From Burkholderiales bacterium (GTDB taxonomy: Bacteria > Pseudomonadota > Gammaproteobacteria > Burkholderiales > Burkholderiaceae), in assembly GCA_021287185.1 (NCBI GenBank), contig JAJTAZ010000025.1:1-52506 (forward strand): a DNA stretch of 52,506 nucleotides, given 5' to 3'. Shown here piece after piece: positions 8,446 through 18,021 of this stretch. The notes under the pieces are model-generated. The model worked only from the letters and a program-made list of their open reading frames with translations, ran no database searches and was not told the origin of the DNA. Both the position numbers and the translations under genes were made by a program. Numbering within the stretch: the stretch's first letter is position 1; the number at the start of each line of letters is the position of its first letter.

Positions 8446-9883
8446 CATGTTGGTGAATAAATTGCTTGATGGCATCCACTGAGTTCGGTAAATCAAAAAC
8501 CCGTTGTGGCAAGGACTCAATCCCTTTGCTCGAATCTGGGCGCGGCGGTTTAATGCCCAACGCTTCCTCAATCGTTGCTTCAAATTTCGCCGCCTGTGCC
8601 GTTTCAAGCACCACCATCGGCACGCCTGCTTCCAAATACTGGAATGCCACATACACGCCATCGGCGGTGTGTGGGTCAATGATTTGTTTGTAATCTTGAT
8701 ACACTTCGCGGATGGCGAGCAAGCGTTGATTGTGCGTGCTCGAACCAGAGACGAACCCATATTGTTCACGAATCTTGGCAAACTCAGGGGTATCCGAAAT
8801 ATCAAATTGCCCCGTTTGCTCAACCTGTTTGAACAGTTGACGAGTTTTCTCTGCATCGCGCCCCATGAGGTCAAACATAAAACGCTCAAAATTCGAGGCT
8901 TTAGAAATATCCATTGATGGGCTGGAGGTGTGGTGCGTATCGTTCGCACCGCGTACACGGTACACGCCTGTTTTGAAAAACTCGTCTAAGACGTTGTTTT
9001 CATTGGTTGCAACCACCAATTTTTCAATCGGCAAACCCATTTGACGCGCGATATGCCCTGCACACACATTACCAAAATTCCCTGATGGCACGGTGAATGA
9101 GACCTTTTCATCGTTTGATTGGGTTGCTGCAAAATACCCTTTGAAGTAATACACCACCTGCGCCATCACGCGCGCCCAGTTAATGGAATTAACCGTACCA
9201 ATGTGGTGTTCGGCTTTATACGCATGGTCGTTCGAGACTGCTTTAACGATGTCTTGCGCATCATCAAAAACGCCATCAATGGCGATATTGAAAATGTTTT
9301 CATCCTGCAAACTGTACATTTGCGCGGTTTGGAATGGGCTCATTTTGCCTTTGGGCGTGAGCATAAACACTTTCACGCCCTGCTTGCCGCGCATGGCATA
9401 CTCAGCCGCACTGCCTGTATCGCCCGAAGTCGCACCGAGGATATTGAGCGTCTGACCGCGTTTGTGCAATACGTATTCAAACAAATTACCGAGCAACTGC
9501 ATCGCCATGTCTTTAAATGCCAAAGTCGGCCCATTCGACAAACCCAGCAAACTTAAAGTCGTGTTTTTCTCTTGCCCCAACACCGTCAGTGGTGTGATGT
9601 CTTCAATCCATTGACTGGGTCGCGCATTGATAAACACCTGTGGCGCATAAGTTTTACTCACCAAAGGTGCAAGTTCTTCAGGCGCGATGTCGTTGACAAA
9701 TTTATTGAACATCGCAAATGCCAGTTCAGCATACGACAGATGACGCATGGACGCCAATTCTTCTTTGGAAATTTGCGGGTAATGCTCAGGTAAATACAAA
9801 CCACCATCGGGAGCCAAGCCACCCAATAAAATATCACAAAACTGCTCACTTGATGCGTAGCCACGGGTTGAGATGTACTTCAT
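8441..9883 (-). CDS. thrC: Threonine synthase
   Basis: PLP enzyme that converts O-phosphohomoserine to threonine. The 480-residue product is of the long ThrC class. It has the N-terminal MKYISTRG block, the PLP lysine in LAFKDMAMQLLG, and the phosphate-binding GATSGDTGSAAEYA loop. An 18-codon upstream extension is rejected because MKYISTRG is the family start. The usual partner hom is not adjacent; pyrH lies upstream and grpE downstream, so the gene is probably transcribed alone. Confidence 0.96.
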   Translation of the reverse strand: MKYISTRGYASSEQFCDILLGGLAPDGGLYLPEHYPQISKEELASMRHLSYAELAFAMFNKFVNDIAPEELAPLVSKTYAPQVFINARPSQWIEDITPLTVLGQEKNTTLSLLGLSNGPTLAFKDMAMQLLGNLFEYVLHKRGQTLNILGATSGDTGSAAEYAMRGKQGVKVFMLTPKGKMSPFQTAQMYSLQDENIFNIAIDGVFDDAQDIVKAVSNDHAYKAEHHIGTVNSINWARVMAQVVYYFKGYFAATQSNDEKVSFTVPSGNFGNVCAGHIARQMGLPIEKLVVATNENNVLDEFFKTGVYRVRGANDTHHTSSPSMDISKASNFERFMFDLMGRDAEKTRQLFKQVEQTGQFDISDTPEFAKIREQYGFVSGSSTHNQRLLAIREVYQDYKQIIDPHTADGVYVAFQYLEAGVPMVVLETAQAAKFEATIEEALGIKPPRPDSSKGIESLPQRVFDLPNSVDAIKQFIHQHA

Positions 9884-9925
9884 AGGATTCCAGTATGAAT
9901 AAAATAAGGGGAAATTTAATGTGTT

Positions 9926-9931
9926 ATTATA
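9926..9931 (-). promoter_or_regulatory. Candidate -10 element of thrC
   Basis: A perfect TATAAT on the minus strand sits directly after the T-tract of the pyrH terminator and 42 bases before the thrC ATG. Any -35 would fall inside the terminator hairpin and is a poor match (GCGCAA). Confidence 0.3.
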
Positions 9932-9935
9932 AAAC

Positions 9936-9958
9936 AAGGGCGCATCGGTTGCGCCCTT
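9936..9958 (-). terminator. Intrinsic terminator of pyrH
   Basis: A nine-pair perfect stem (9936-9944 with 9950-9958), five-base loop, followed on the minus strand by TTGTTTT. It lies 75 bases past the pyrH stop. Confidence 0.8.
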
Positions 9959-10033
9959 TTATGCTGAATTAAGGCTTGAAAAACATATACCCAGTCAATG
10001 CAATGATTGAATATCTGTAGCCCATGGGTTGGA

Positions 10034-10744
10034 TCAAACGTGAACCAAAGTGCCTTCATCTTCACCTTTAACCACGCGCATCAAACCGCCTTCTTTAAAA
10101 ATCGAGAATACTTTAATCGGCATTTTTTGGTCACGGCACAAGGCAAATGCAGTCGCATCCATCACACCTAAATTTTTACTGATGGCTTCATCAAAGGAAA
10201 TCTGGCTATAGCGTGTGGCGCTTGGGTCTTTTTTCGGATCAGCCGTATAAATACCGTCCACTTTGGTCGCTTTGAGTACGATTTCCGCGCCAATTTCTAC
10301 ACCGCGCAAAGCCGCAGCAGTATCGGTGGTGAAAAATGGATTGCCTGTACCTGCCGCAAAAATCACAATTTTACCCTCATCCAAATGGCGCATTGCCCGT
10401 GGGCGAATATAGGGTTCCACCACTTGGTCAATACGCAAAGCCGATTGTACGCGTGCTTCTAAACCTGCATGTTTCATCGCATCTTGCAGGGCCAGCGCAT
10501 TCATAATGGTTGCGAGCATCCCCATATAATCCGCAGTTGCACGATCCATCCCCGCTGCACCGCCCGCCATACCACGGAAAATATTGCCACCGCCAATCAC
10601 CACTGCCATTTGCACACCGGTATCGACCACTGCTTTGATTTGTGCGACCATGCTCTCGATGGTGGCGCGATTGATACCAAATGCATCATCGCCCATAAGG
10701 GCCTCGCCTGATAATTTGAGTAAAACGCGTTTATATCCTGACAT
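10034..10744 (-). CDS. pyrH: UMP kinase
   Basis: PyrH phosphorylates UMP to UDP, the hexameric bacterial enzyme of the amino-acid-kinase fold. The 236-residue protein has [14 protein letters not shown] (residues 4-17), the GGGNIFRG loop and the [19 protein letters not shown] nucleotide-binding segment. It follows tsf on the same strand, but a terminator separates them, so it should have its own promoter. In most relatives frr follows pyrH; here the next gene is thrC. Confidence 0.97.
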   Translation of the reverse strand: MSGYKRVLLKLSGEALMGDDAFGINRATIESMVAQIKAVVDTGVQMAVVIGGGNIFRGMAGGAAGMDRATADYMGMLATIMNALALQDAMKHAGLEARVQSALRIDQVVEPYIRPRAMRHLDEGKIVIFAAGTGNPFFTTDTAAALRGVEIGAEIVLKATKVDGIYTADPKKDPSATRYSQISFDEAISKNLGVMDATAFALCRDQKMPIKVFSIFKEGGLMRVVKGEDEGTLVHV

Positions 10745-10816
10745 GATTTTTCCTTTTCTAAGTAATTATAAGTTTGTAAATATCATTACAATGTGCGCAT
10801 CAGTTTTAAGTTCAAA

Positions 10817-10841
10817 AAAAAGCGGGCAATGCCCGCTTTTT
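10817..10841 (-). terminator. Intrinsic terminator of tsf
   Basis: An 11-pair perfect stem (10817-10827 with 10831-10841) and three-base loop, followed on the minus strand by a T-run. It starts nine bases past the tsf stop. Confidence 0.85.
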
Positions 10842-10849
10842 GTGTAGCG

Positions 10850-11728
10850 TTACGCTTGAGATGCTGCAGCCACTTGCGCCGCAACCTCTGCGGCGAAGTC
10901 ATCGACTTTTTTCTCGATGCCTTCACCCACCACAAACATGGTAAAGCCAGCCACCACAGTGTTTTTCTCTTTGAGCATTTGCTCAACCGTTTGCTTGTCA
11001 TTTTTAACAAACGATTGGTTCAACAAAGACACTTCTTTCAAGTATTTTTGTACCGAACCTTCGACCATTTTTTCAGCGATTTCGGCAGGTTTACCTTGTT
11101 CCATGGCTTTGGCTTTGGCCACTGAACGCTCTGTTTCAATCAATTCAGCAGGCACATCATTCGCAGACAAAGCCACAGGCTTCATCGCAGCAATGTGCAT
11201 TGCCACGTCTTTGGCCGCATTTTCGTCACCTTTGTATTCAACCACCACACCAATTTTTGCGCCATGCAAGTAGTAAGCAAGGTTGTTGTCCGAAGCAAAA
11301 CGTTTGAAACGACGGATGCTCATGTTTTCACCGATTTTACCGATGAGGTCAGCGCGGGTTTGCTCGACCGATTTGCCATTCAAATCCAACGCGCCCAATG
11401 CGGCTATGTCCGCTGGGTTTTGCTCAGCCACCAGTTTAGCCGAACCATTTGCCAATGCGAGAAAATCATCATTTTTCGCAACGAAGTCAGTTTCAGAGTT
11501 GACTTCAACGATCGCGCCCGTTGTGCCATTGACATACACCGCAACCACACCTTCAGCCGCAACGCGCGAGGCCGCTTTACCTGCTTTGCTGCCCAATTTT
11601 ACACGTAAGATTTCTTCCGCTTTGGCCATATCACCCGCCGCTTCAGTCAAAGCTTTCTTACATTCCATCATTGGCGCGTCGGTTTTACCACGCAACTCAG
11701 CCACCATACCAGCAGTAATTGTTGTCAT
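10850..11728 (-). CDS. tsf: Elongation factor Ts
   Basis: EF-Ts recycles EF-Tu by GDP release. The 292-residue protein has the N-terminal UBA-like domain with [16 protein letters not shown] (residues 13-28), the [10 protein letters not shown] core block, and the C-terminal module. Its length is normal. It follows rpsB by 120 bases, a spacing that contains a hairpin terminator, so tsf expression may depend on read-through or a separate promoter. Confidence 0.97.
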   Translation of the reverse strand: MTTITAGMVAELRGKTDAPMMECKKALTEAAGDMAKAEEILRVKLGSKAGKAASRVAAEGVVAVYVNGTTGAIVEVNSETDFVAKNDDFLALANGSAKLVAEQNPADIAALGALDLNGKSVEQTRADLIGKIGENMSIRRFKRFASDNNLAYYLHGAKIGVVVEYKGDENAAKDVAMHIAAMKPVALSANDVPAELIETERSVAKAKAMEQGKPAEIAEKMVEGSVQKYLKEVSLLNQSFVKNDKQTVEQMLKEKNTVVAGFTMFVVGEGIEKKVDDFAAEVAAQVAAASQA

Positions 11729-11792
11729 TTTCTATCCTTTATTTGAAACATCACATGATGTTACAGCCATCACATGACAAAAATCTTTAAAA

Positions 11793-11819
11793 AAGGGGCG
11801 AAAAACCACATCGCCCCTT
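11793..11819 (-). terminator. Intrinsic terminator or attenuator between rpsB and tsf
   Basis: A nine-pair perfect stem (11793-11801 with 11811-11819) and nine-base loop, followed on the minus strand by six T. Because tsf lies downstream, it may be a partial terminator that lowers tsf relative to rpsB. Confidence 0.75.
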
Positions 11820-11848
11820 GCTTTGTCAACCGTCATGGGTTGATAAAC

Positions 11849-12610
11849 TTAGGCTTGCTCGCCCTCTGCAACTTCTACGAATTCTTCAGTAGAAGCCGCT
11901 TCTTGAACTGCTTCAACCACTTCATTGACCGCATTCGCGCGACCTTGCAATACCGCATCCGCCATACCGCGTGCATACAAACGCACTGCACGGGCCGAGT
12001 CATCGTTACCTGGAATTACAAAATCAACACCTTCTGGGCTGTGGTTGGTATCCACCACAGAAATCACTGGAATACCCAAGTTTTTCGCTTCCAACAAAGC
12101 GCCTTTGTGATAGCCAATGTCCACGCAGAAAATCGCATCAGGGATACCGTTCATATCCTTGATACCACCGATGGATTTGTTTAATTTTTCGATTTCACGA
12201 GAGAACAACAAAGCTTCTTTTTTGGTCAATTTTTCAACATCGCCTGATTCAACCATGGCTTCCATATCTTTCAGGCGTTTGATTGAGGTTTTGATGGTTT
12301 TGAAATTGGTCAAAGTACCACCCAACCAACGTTGGTTCACATAAGGCATACCTGCACGTGTTGCTTCTTCAGCCATGATTTCACGCGCTGCACGTTTTGT
12401 GCCAACAAATAAAATAGTGCCACGACGTGCTGCTAATTTTTTAACAAATTCAGCTGCATCGTTGTACATCACCACAGTTTTTTCGAGGTTGATGATGTGA
12501 ATTTTATTACGGTGCCCGTAAATGAATGGAGCCATTTTAGGATTCCAAAAACGAGTTTGGTGACCAAAGTGACAGCCCGCTTCGAGCATTTCACGCATTG
12601 TAACTAACAT
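11849..12610 (-). CDS. rpsB: 30S ribosomal protein S2
   Basis: Protein S2 of the small ribosomal subunit. The 253-residue product opens [18 protein letters not shown], closely like the family start [17 protein letters not shown], which favours ATG 12610 over the internal ATG at 12598. [13 protein letters not shown] and [14 protein letters not shown] follow in the expected places. The last 25 residues are acidic ([11 protein letters not shown]), as is common in proteobacteria. It is divergent from map, the usual betaproteobacterial arrangement. Confidence 0.97.
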   Translation of the reverse strand: MLVTMREMLEAGCHFGHQTRFWNPKMAPFIYGHRNKIHIINLEKTVVMYNDAAEFVKKLAARRGTILFVGTKRAAREIMAEEATRAGMPYVNQRWLGGTLTNFKTIKTSIKRLKDMEAMVESGDVEKLTKKEALLFSREIEKLNKSIGGIKDMNGIPDAIFCVDIGYHKGALLEAKNLGIPVISVVDTNHSPEGVDFVIPGNDDSARAVRLYARGMADAVLQGRANAVNEVVEAVQEAASTEEFVEVAEGEQA

Positions 12611-12862
12611 AATTTAATACCTAACATTTATCAGGGTTATCATCTAACATACGAGCGGTTGGCAATCACAGTCTGTGAAATTGCACCCGATACGCCCGTA
12701 CGCGCTATTTGTGACGAATATCACCGATCCCAACCCGCATCCAACATTCTCTGCACGCAGATTCAAGATCGTTTATAATTATAGACTAATTCATACCAAA
12801 GCACAAGGCAGACCCTTGAGTTGGTTCGCAGTTAATATTTGTGCGCTTTTATAAAGAAAATC
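12611..12862. other. Divergent rpsB/map control region
   Basis: This 252-base gap must hold promoters for both genes. On the plus strand a perfect TATAAT at 12774-12779 lies 84 bases ahead of the map ATG but has no good -35. I could not place the rpsB promoter with confidence. No small gene is seen. Confidence 0.4.
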
Positions 12863-13681
12863 ATGCCTGTTACCATCAAAACCGAAACCGACATTGCCCA
12901 CATGCGTGTGGCGTGCAAGTTTGCCTCTGAAGTTTTGGACTTCATTGAACCCCACATCCGCACAGGCATTTCTACGGGCGAGCTTGACCGTATGATTAAT
13001 GACTATATGGTCAATGTACAAGGCACAGTATCAGCCACACTGGGTTATCAGCCACCAGGTTATCCACCTTATCCAAAATCTTGCTGTATCTCCTTGAATG
13101 ATGTGATTTGCCATGGCGTGCCTGATGATGACAAATTTCTCAAAGACGGTGATATTCTCAACATTGACATCACCGTCATCACGCCCGCAGGTTATTTTGG
13201 CGACACCAGTCGTATGTTTATCGTTGGCGAAGGCTCGATTGCAGCCAAACGACTGTGTGCTGTGACCTATGAATGTATGTGGCTCGGCATCGCGCAAGTC
13301 AAAGAAGGCGCGACCCTTGGTGACATCGGCGCTGCAATTTCGGCACACGCCAATGCAAATGGCATGTCCGTGGTGCGTGAGTATTGTGGACACGGCATCG
13401 GTAAAGTATTCCACGAAGAACCACAGGTGCTACACTATGGTGTCAAAGGCACGGGGTTAAAACTCAAAGCAGGCATGATTTTCACCATCGAGCCGATGAT
13501 TAACGCAGGCAAACGCGATTTGCGCACGATGTCAGACGGTTGGACGGTCAAAACCAAAGACCGCAGTTTATCGGCTCAATGGGAGCACACGATTTTGGTC
13601 ACACCGACGGGTTATGAAGTGTTGTCGCTGTCGGATGGTTATCCACCTTTACCCGATTTTATCAAAACCACAAAATGCTAA
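12863..13681 (+). CDS. map: Methionine aminopeptidase, type I
   Basis: Removes the N-terminal Met from new proteins in the cytoplasm. The 272-residue protein is a type I enzyme without extension. The five metal ligands can be placed: two Asp in NIDITV and FGDTSRMF, His in CGHGIG, Glu in TIEPM and Glu in QWEHTILVT. ATG 12863 matches the family start (MPVTIKTE); an eight-codon extension upstream is less likely. It is transcribed away from rpsB. Confidence 0.96.
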   Translation: MPVTIKTETDIAHMRVACKFASEVLDFIEPHIRTGISTGELDRMINDYMVNVQGTVSATLGYQPPGYPPYPKSCCISLNDVICHGVPDDDKFLKDGDILNIDITVITPAGYFGDTSRMFIVGEGSIAAKRLCAVTYECMWLGIAQVKEGATLGDIGAAISAHANANGMSVVREYCGHGIGKVFHEEPQVLHYGVKGTGLKLKAGMIFTIEPMINAGKRDLRTMSDGWTVKTKDRSLSAQWEHTILVTPTGYEVLSLSDGYPPLPDFIKTTKC

Positions 13682-13708
13682 TCAGCCATTGGCTGATTGC
13701 TTGAACAT

Positions 13709-13742
13709 AAAAAGGGCAAACCCAATCATGGTTTGCCCTTTT
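13709..13742 (+). terminator. Intrinsic terminator of map
   Basis: A GC-rich stem AAAGGGCAAACC (13711-13722) pairs with 13730-13741 around a seven-base loop, with a T-run after it. A smaller hairpin (13682-13695) lies directly after the stop codon. Confidence 0.85.
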
Positions 13743-13879
13743 ATTTTTGCTTTCCCTGAATTGTAAAGCCCTGTTGAACGGCGTATAGTGACACTATTCA
13801 TTCACAACTAAAAATACTGAAAACATTTTGTGAAACCCAGTTTTTTGTCAGTTTTTGTCAATATAACATGGAGAAGATG

Positions 13880-15937
13880 ATGTCACGATACACCACCCAA
13901 GCCATTCGTTCGGTTGCTCTGGTCGGTCACGGCGCAGTAGGTAAGACGAGTTTAGCGGAAGCGCTATTGTTTGCTACTGGCACAATTCCCAGCAAAGGCA
14001 GCATCGAACGCGGTACTACTGCTTGTGATTTTGACCCAGCTGAAAAAGAAGCTGGACACTCGCTCACCTCTGCGGTTGTGAATTTTGCATATGAAGACAC
14101 GCATATTCACCTGATTGACACCGCAGGTTTCCCTGATTTTTCGGGCACATCCATTGCTGCACTGGCGGGTGTGGACACCGCCCTCATCGTCATCAACGCA
14201 CAAACAGGCATTGAATTGATGACCGAGCGCATGATGCAGTATGCGACCGAGCGCAAACTGGCGCGCATGATTGTCATCAATAAAATTGATGCTGAAAATA
14301 TTAATCTACCAGCACTGATTAATGAAATTCGCGATACCTTTGGCAAACAGTGCATGGTCTTGGATTTACCCGCGCACAGTGGCGCAGATGTGGTTGAAGT
14401 GCTGGAAAACGACGGGCACGATGCTGGCGATGCCGATTTTGAATCGGTTGCCAATGCCCACCGCGCTTTGATTGACCAAATTATTGAAGAAGATGAGAAT
14501 TTACTGGCTCAATACCTCGAAGATGGCGCAGACCCAAGTGCCGCAGATTTACACGTGCCATTTGAAAAAGCCTTGCGCGAAGGTCACCTCATTCCGATTG
14601 TATTCACCTCCGCGAAAACAGGTGCGGGCGCGAAAGAACTGCTTCACGTGCTGGCATCTTTGGCACCTAATCCTTTGGAGACCAATCCACCACCATTTTA
14701 TAAAGGTGAACTCGGCAATCAAACCGAGCCGTTTAATGCCGAGCCTGCTGCTGACAAACATGTTTTGGCGCATGTATTTAAAATCATCGCCGACCCGTAT
14801 ATGGGCAAAATCAGTGTGTTCCGCGTGCATCAAGGCACGCTCAAAAAAGACATGCAGTTGTTCGTGGGCGACTCCAAACGCCCTTTCAAAGTGGCACACC
14901 TGTATCAATTACAAGGCAAAAACACGGTTGAAGTCGATGAATTGGTCGCGGGTGACATTGGCGCGATTGCTAAAGTCGATGACATCGAATTTGACAGCGT
15001 ATTGCACGATTCACACGATGAAGACCACATTCATCTGACACCTTTGGCATTTCCCAAACCCATGGCTGGGTTGGCAGTTGAAACCCGCAAAAAAGGTGAT
15101 GAACAACGACTATTTGAGGTTTTGGCCAAACTGGCGATGGAAGACCCCACATTCATCATCGAGCGTCATCCAAGTTCCAACGAAACCGTGATTCGTGGTT
15201 TGGGTGAAATGCACCTCAAATCCAAACTGGCGAAAATGGCAAATCAATACAAACTTGAAGTCGATACCAAACCGCCGATGATTCCGTATCGAGAAACCAT
15301 CACCGCCCCCGCCGAGGGCATGTGTCGTCACAAAAAACAATCGGGCGGTTCAGGACAATTTGGCGAAGTACATTTACGTGTCGAACCCAAAGGTCGTGGC
15401 GAAGGTTTTGAGTTTATCGACGCCATCAAGGGCGGTGTCATACCAGGGGTATTCATGCCTGCGGTCGAAAAAGGCGTGCGTCAAGCACTGGCAGATGGCA
15501 TTGTGGCAGGTTATCCAGTTGAGGATGTCAAAGTCACAGTATACGATGGCAAAACCCACCCCGTGGACGGCAAAGAAATTGCGTTTGTATCCGCTGCTAA
15601 AAAAGCCACCATTCAAGCCATACGCAATGCCAAGCCGATTGTGTTGGAACCGATTGTGAACATCGAAATCGCCATTCCACAAAGCCATATTGGTGATTTG
15701 GCGGGGGATTTATCGGGCCGACGCGGTCATGTCACGGGCACAGGCGAAAAAAGTCATGATATGGCATCGCTCTCAGGTGAAGTGCCGCTCTCAGAAATTG
15801 CCGATTATCAGTCACGTCTTAAATCATTGACGGGTGGACAAGGCAGTTACAGCATCGAATTTGCGCGCTATGCCGCTGTGCCTGCGCATATTCAGCAACA
15901 ATTGGCCAGTCAATTCGAATTGCAAGAGGAAGATTGA
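13880..15937 (+). CDS. Elongation factor G-like paralogue (EF-G2 type GTPase)
   Basis: A 685-residue translational GTPase with EF-G domains I-V. G1 is GHGAVGKT (16-23), G3 is DTAG (80-83) and G4 is NKID (134-137). True EF-G has GHxDxGKT and DTPG, so the changed G1 and G3 mark the EF-G-like paralogue family, not the main translocase, which should sit in the str operon outside this window. Three in-frame ATGs lie close together (13868, 13877, 13880); GGAG at 13870-13873 is six bases before 13880, so I choose that one. The gene is alone, upstream of a terminator shared with cysS. Its role is not established by the sequence. Confidence 0.92.
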   Translation: MSRYTTQAIRSVALVGHGAVGKTSLAEALLFATGTIPSKGSIERGTTACDFDPAEKEAGHSLTSAVVNFAYEDTHIHLIDTAGFPDFSGTSIAALAGVDTALIVINAQTGIELMTERMMQYATERKLARMIVINKIDAENINLPALINEIRDTFGKQCMVLDLPAHSGADVVEVLENDGHDAGDADFESVANAHRALIDQIIEEDENLLAQYLEDGADPSAADLHVPFEKALREGHLIPIVFTSAKTGAGAKELLHVLASLAPNPLETNPPPFYKGELGNQTEPFNAEPAADKHVLAHVFKIIADPYMGKISVFRVHQGTLKKDMQLFVGDSKRPFKVAHLYQLQGKNTVEVDELVAGDIGAIAKVDDIEFDSVLHDSHDEDHIHLTPLAFPKPMAGLAVETRKKGDEQRLFEVLAKLAMEDPTFIIERHPSSNETVIRGLGEMHLKSKLAKMANQYKLEVDTKPPMIPYRETITAPAEGMCRHKKQSGGSGQFGEVHLRVEPKGRGEGFEFIDAIKGGVIPGVFMPAVEKGVRQALADGIVAGYPVEDVKVTVYDGKTHPVDGKEIAFVSAAKKATIQAIRNAKPIVLEPIVNIEIAIPQSHIGDLAGDLSGRRGHVTGTGEKSHDMASLSGEVPLSEIADYQSRLKSLTGGQGSYSIEFARYAAVPAHIQQQLASQFELQEED

Positions 15938-15956
15938 TTCACTCAACTATTGGATA

Positions 15957-15987
15957 AAAAATTGGGGGGCAATGCCCCCCAATTTTT
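15957..15987. terminator. Bidirectional intrinsic terminator
   Basis: A 14-pair perfect stem (15957-15970 with 15974-15987) with a G6/C6 core and A/T flanks, placed between the convergent EF-G paralogue and cysS. Confidence 0.92.
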
Positions 15988-16001
15988 AAACTGAAAAACG
16001 C

Positions 16002-17432
16002 TCAAGCTTTGCGCCAATCCACCACGCCACCTGCTTTGTCCTCAATCACAATCCCCATGTCCAACAGTTGCGCGCGAATCGCATCGGCTTGAGCGAAGTC
16101 TTTATTGGCTTTGGCAACTTTGCGTTGCTCAATCAGGGCTTCAATTTTCGCCACATCCACCGCTTCACCCTCGCCGACTGTCGCGCGTAAAAATTCATTC
16201 GAGTCGCGTTGCAACAAGCCCAAAACACCCGCCAAGGATTTGAGTTCGCGTGCCAGTGCAACATCCGCAGATTTATTGATTTCGCTTGCCAAATCAAACA
16301 GCACCGATACTGCGACTGCGGTGTTAAAGTCATCGTCCATCGCGGCTTTAAACTGCGCGGCATACGATGTTCCCCAGTCTATTTGCGCATTGGGTTGCAC
16401 ATCCGAAAAATCTTTGAGCGCGGTGTATAAGCGTGTCAACGCCGCACGCGCATCGTTTAAATGCTCATTTGAGTAATTCAGCGGGCTGCGGTATTGCGCG
16501 CGCAAGATGAAAAAGCGCACCACTTCGGCATCGTATTGTTTGAGCACGTCGCGGATGGTGAAAAAATTACCCAGCGATTTGCTCATTTTTTCATTGTCCA
16601 CACGAATGAAGCCATTGTGCATCCAGTAACGCACAAAACCCTTCGGTTTGTACGCTTCATCACAGCCACAACCTTCGCCACCGCACAACGCGCCTTCGGA
16701 TTGGGCAATTTCGTTTTCGTGGTGTGGAAACTGTAAATCCGCGCCCCCACCATGAATATCAAATTGCTCACCCAATAAGGCTTTGGACATGGCAGAACAC
16801 TCAATATGCCAACCTGGGCGACCCACGCCCCATTTGGACTGCCACTTGGTGTCGGCAGGCTCATCAACTTTGGCGGATTTCCACAGCACAAAATCCAACG
16901 GGTCGCGTTTTTCTGTGGCAACCGCCACGCGTTCGCCCGCACGCAATTCGTCCAAAGATTTACCCGACAGGCGACCGTAGTTTTTAAAGTTGCGCACGGC
17001 GTAATTGACATCGCCATTGTCCGCTTGATACGCCAAGCCTTTGGACTCCAACTGTTCAATCATCTCCAGCATTTGCTCGACGTATTCAGTCGCGCGCGGC
17101 TCGTGTGTCGGTCGCTCGATGCCGAGCGCATCGGCATCTTCGTGCATGGCGGCAATGAATCGGTCGGTCAACGCGCGAATGGATTCGCCGTTTTCAAGCG
17201 CGCGTTTGATGATTTTGTCATCAATATCGGTGATATTGCGCACATAATTGACCTCATAATTCGATGCGCGCAACCAGCGTTGCACCATATCAAACACCAC
17301 CATGACGCGCGCGTGCCCCAAATGACAGTAGTCATACACCGTCATACCACAGACGTACATACGAACTTGATGGGGATTAAGCGGTTTGAAAACTTCTTTT
17401 TGACGCGAATAGGTGTTATAAATGTGCAGCAT
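16002..17432 (-). CDS. cysS: Cysteine--tRNA ligase
   Basis: Cysteinyl-tRNA synthetase, cytoplasmic class I enzyme. The 476-residue product has zinc ligand Cys28 in [13 protein letters not shown] (37-40) as the HIGH motif, WHIECSAM and FPHHENE carrying the other zinc ligands, and KMSKS at about 281-285. The C-terminal DALR-like domain is complete. The ATG at 17432 begins the conserved block. It is divergent from ppiB across 85 bases. Confidence 0.97.
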   Translation of the reverse strand: MLHIYNTYSRQKEVFKPLNPHQVRMYVCGMTVYDYCHLGHARVMVVFDMVQRWLRASNYEVNYVRNITDIDDKIIKRALENGESIRALTDRFIAAMHEDADALGIERPTHEPRATEYVEQMLEMIEQLESKGLAYQADNGDVNYAVRNFKNYGRLSGKSLDELRAGERVAVATEKRDPLDFVLWKSAKVDEPADTKWQSKWGVGRPGWHIECSAMSKALLGEQFDIHGGGADLQFPHHENEIAQSEGALCGGEGCGCDEAYKPKGFVRYWMHNGFIRVDNEKMSKSLGNFFTIRDVLKQYDAEVVRFFILRAQYRSPLNYSNEHLNDARAALTRLYTALKDFSDVQPNAQIDWGTSYAAQFKAAMDDDFNTAVAVSVLFDLASEINKSADVALARELKSLAGVLGLLQRDSNEFLRATVGEGEAVDVAKIEALIEQRKVAKANKDFAQADAIRAQLLDMGIVIEDKAGGVVDWRKA

Positions 17433-17517
17433 AATGGCTTCTATTTAAGGACGAATACAAAATGGAGCGTCATTGTACTATAATTGCACCCTTATTTTAA
17501 CCAACCACAGGATTGCT

Positions 17518-18021
17518 ATGTCAAAAGTACAACTGACCACCAATCACGGCGTCATCGTGATTGAATTGAACGCTGAAAAAGCCCCCAAAACCGTTGCCAA
17601 TTTCATCGAATATGTCAAAGCAGGTCACTACGATGGCACGATTTTTCACCGCGTGATTAAAAACTTCATGATTCAAGGCGGTGGCCACCTCGTCGGTATG
17701 AAAGAAAAATCAAAATCGCTCAACGCACCGATTACCAACGAAGCGGACAATGGACTGAAAAACAATAAATACACCATTGCCATGGCACGCACCAGCGATC
17801 CACATTCGGCAACGGCGCAGTTTTTCATCAACGCGACCGACAATGACTTTTTAAACTTCACTTCACCCACTCCAAGTGGCTGGGGCTATGCGGTGTTTGG
17901 GGCAGTGGTTGACGGTTTTGACGTAGTGGATGCGATTGAGAAAGTCAAAACATCGCGCTCAGGCTTTCACCAAGATGTGCCTGTTGAAGATGTCATCATC
18001 GAAAAAGCAGAATTGGTTTAA
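17518..18021 (+). CDS. ppiB: Cyclophilin-type peptidyl-prolyl cis-trans isomerase
   Basis: A 167-residue cyclophilin with no signal peptide, so cytoplasmic (PpiB type). Active-site features are [13 protein letters not shown] (Arg in FHRVI), GMKEKSK, and the substrate-binding [13 protein letters not shown] perfect TATAAT at 17479-17484 lies 34 bases before the ATG; its -35 is weak. The upstream frame extension from 17473 is rejected because it runs through this promoter. lpxH starts on the very next base after its stop codon, so the two are translationally linked. Confidence 0.95.
   Translation: MSKVQLTTNHGVIVIELNAEKAPKTVANFIEYVKAGHYDGTIFHRVIKNFMIQGGGHLVGMKEKSKSLNAPITNEADNGLKNNKYTIAMARTSDPHSATAQFFINATDNDFLNFTSPTPSGWGYAVFGAVVDGFDVVDAIEKVKTSRSGFHQDVPVEDVIIEKAELV

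Noticed and set aside
16806-17483. A 225-codon frame on the plus strand inside cysS
   Set aside because: It is antisense to a complete, motif-verified cysS and its protein has no family resemblance.
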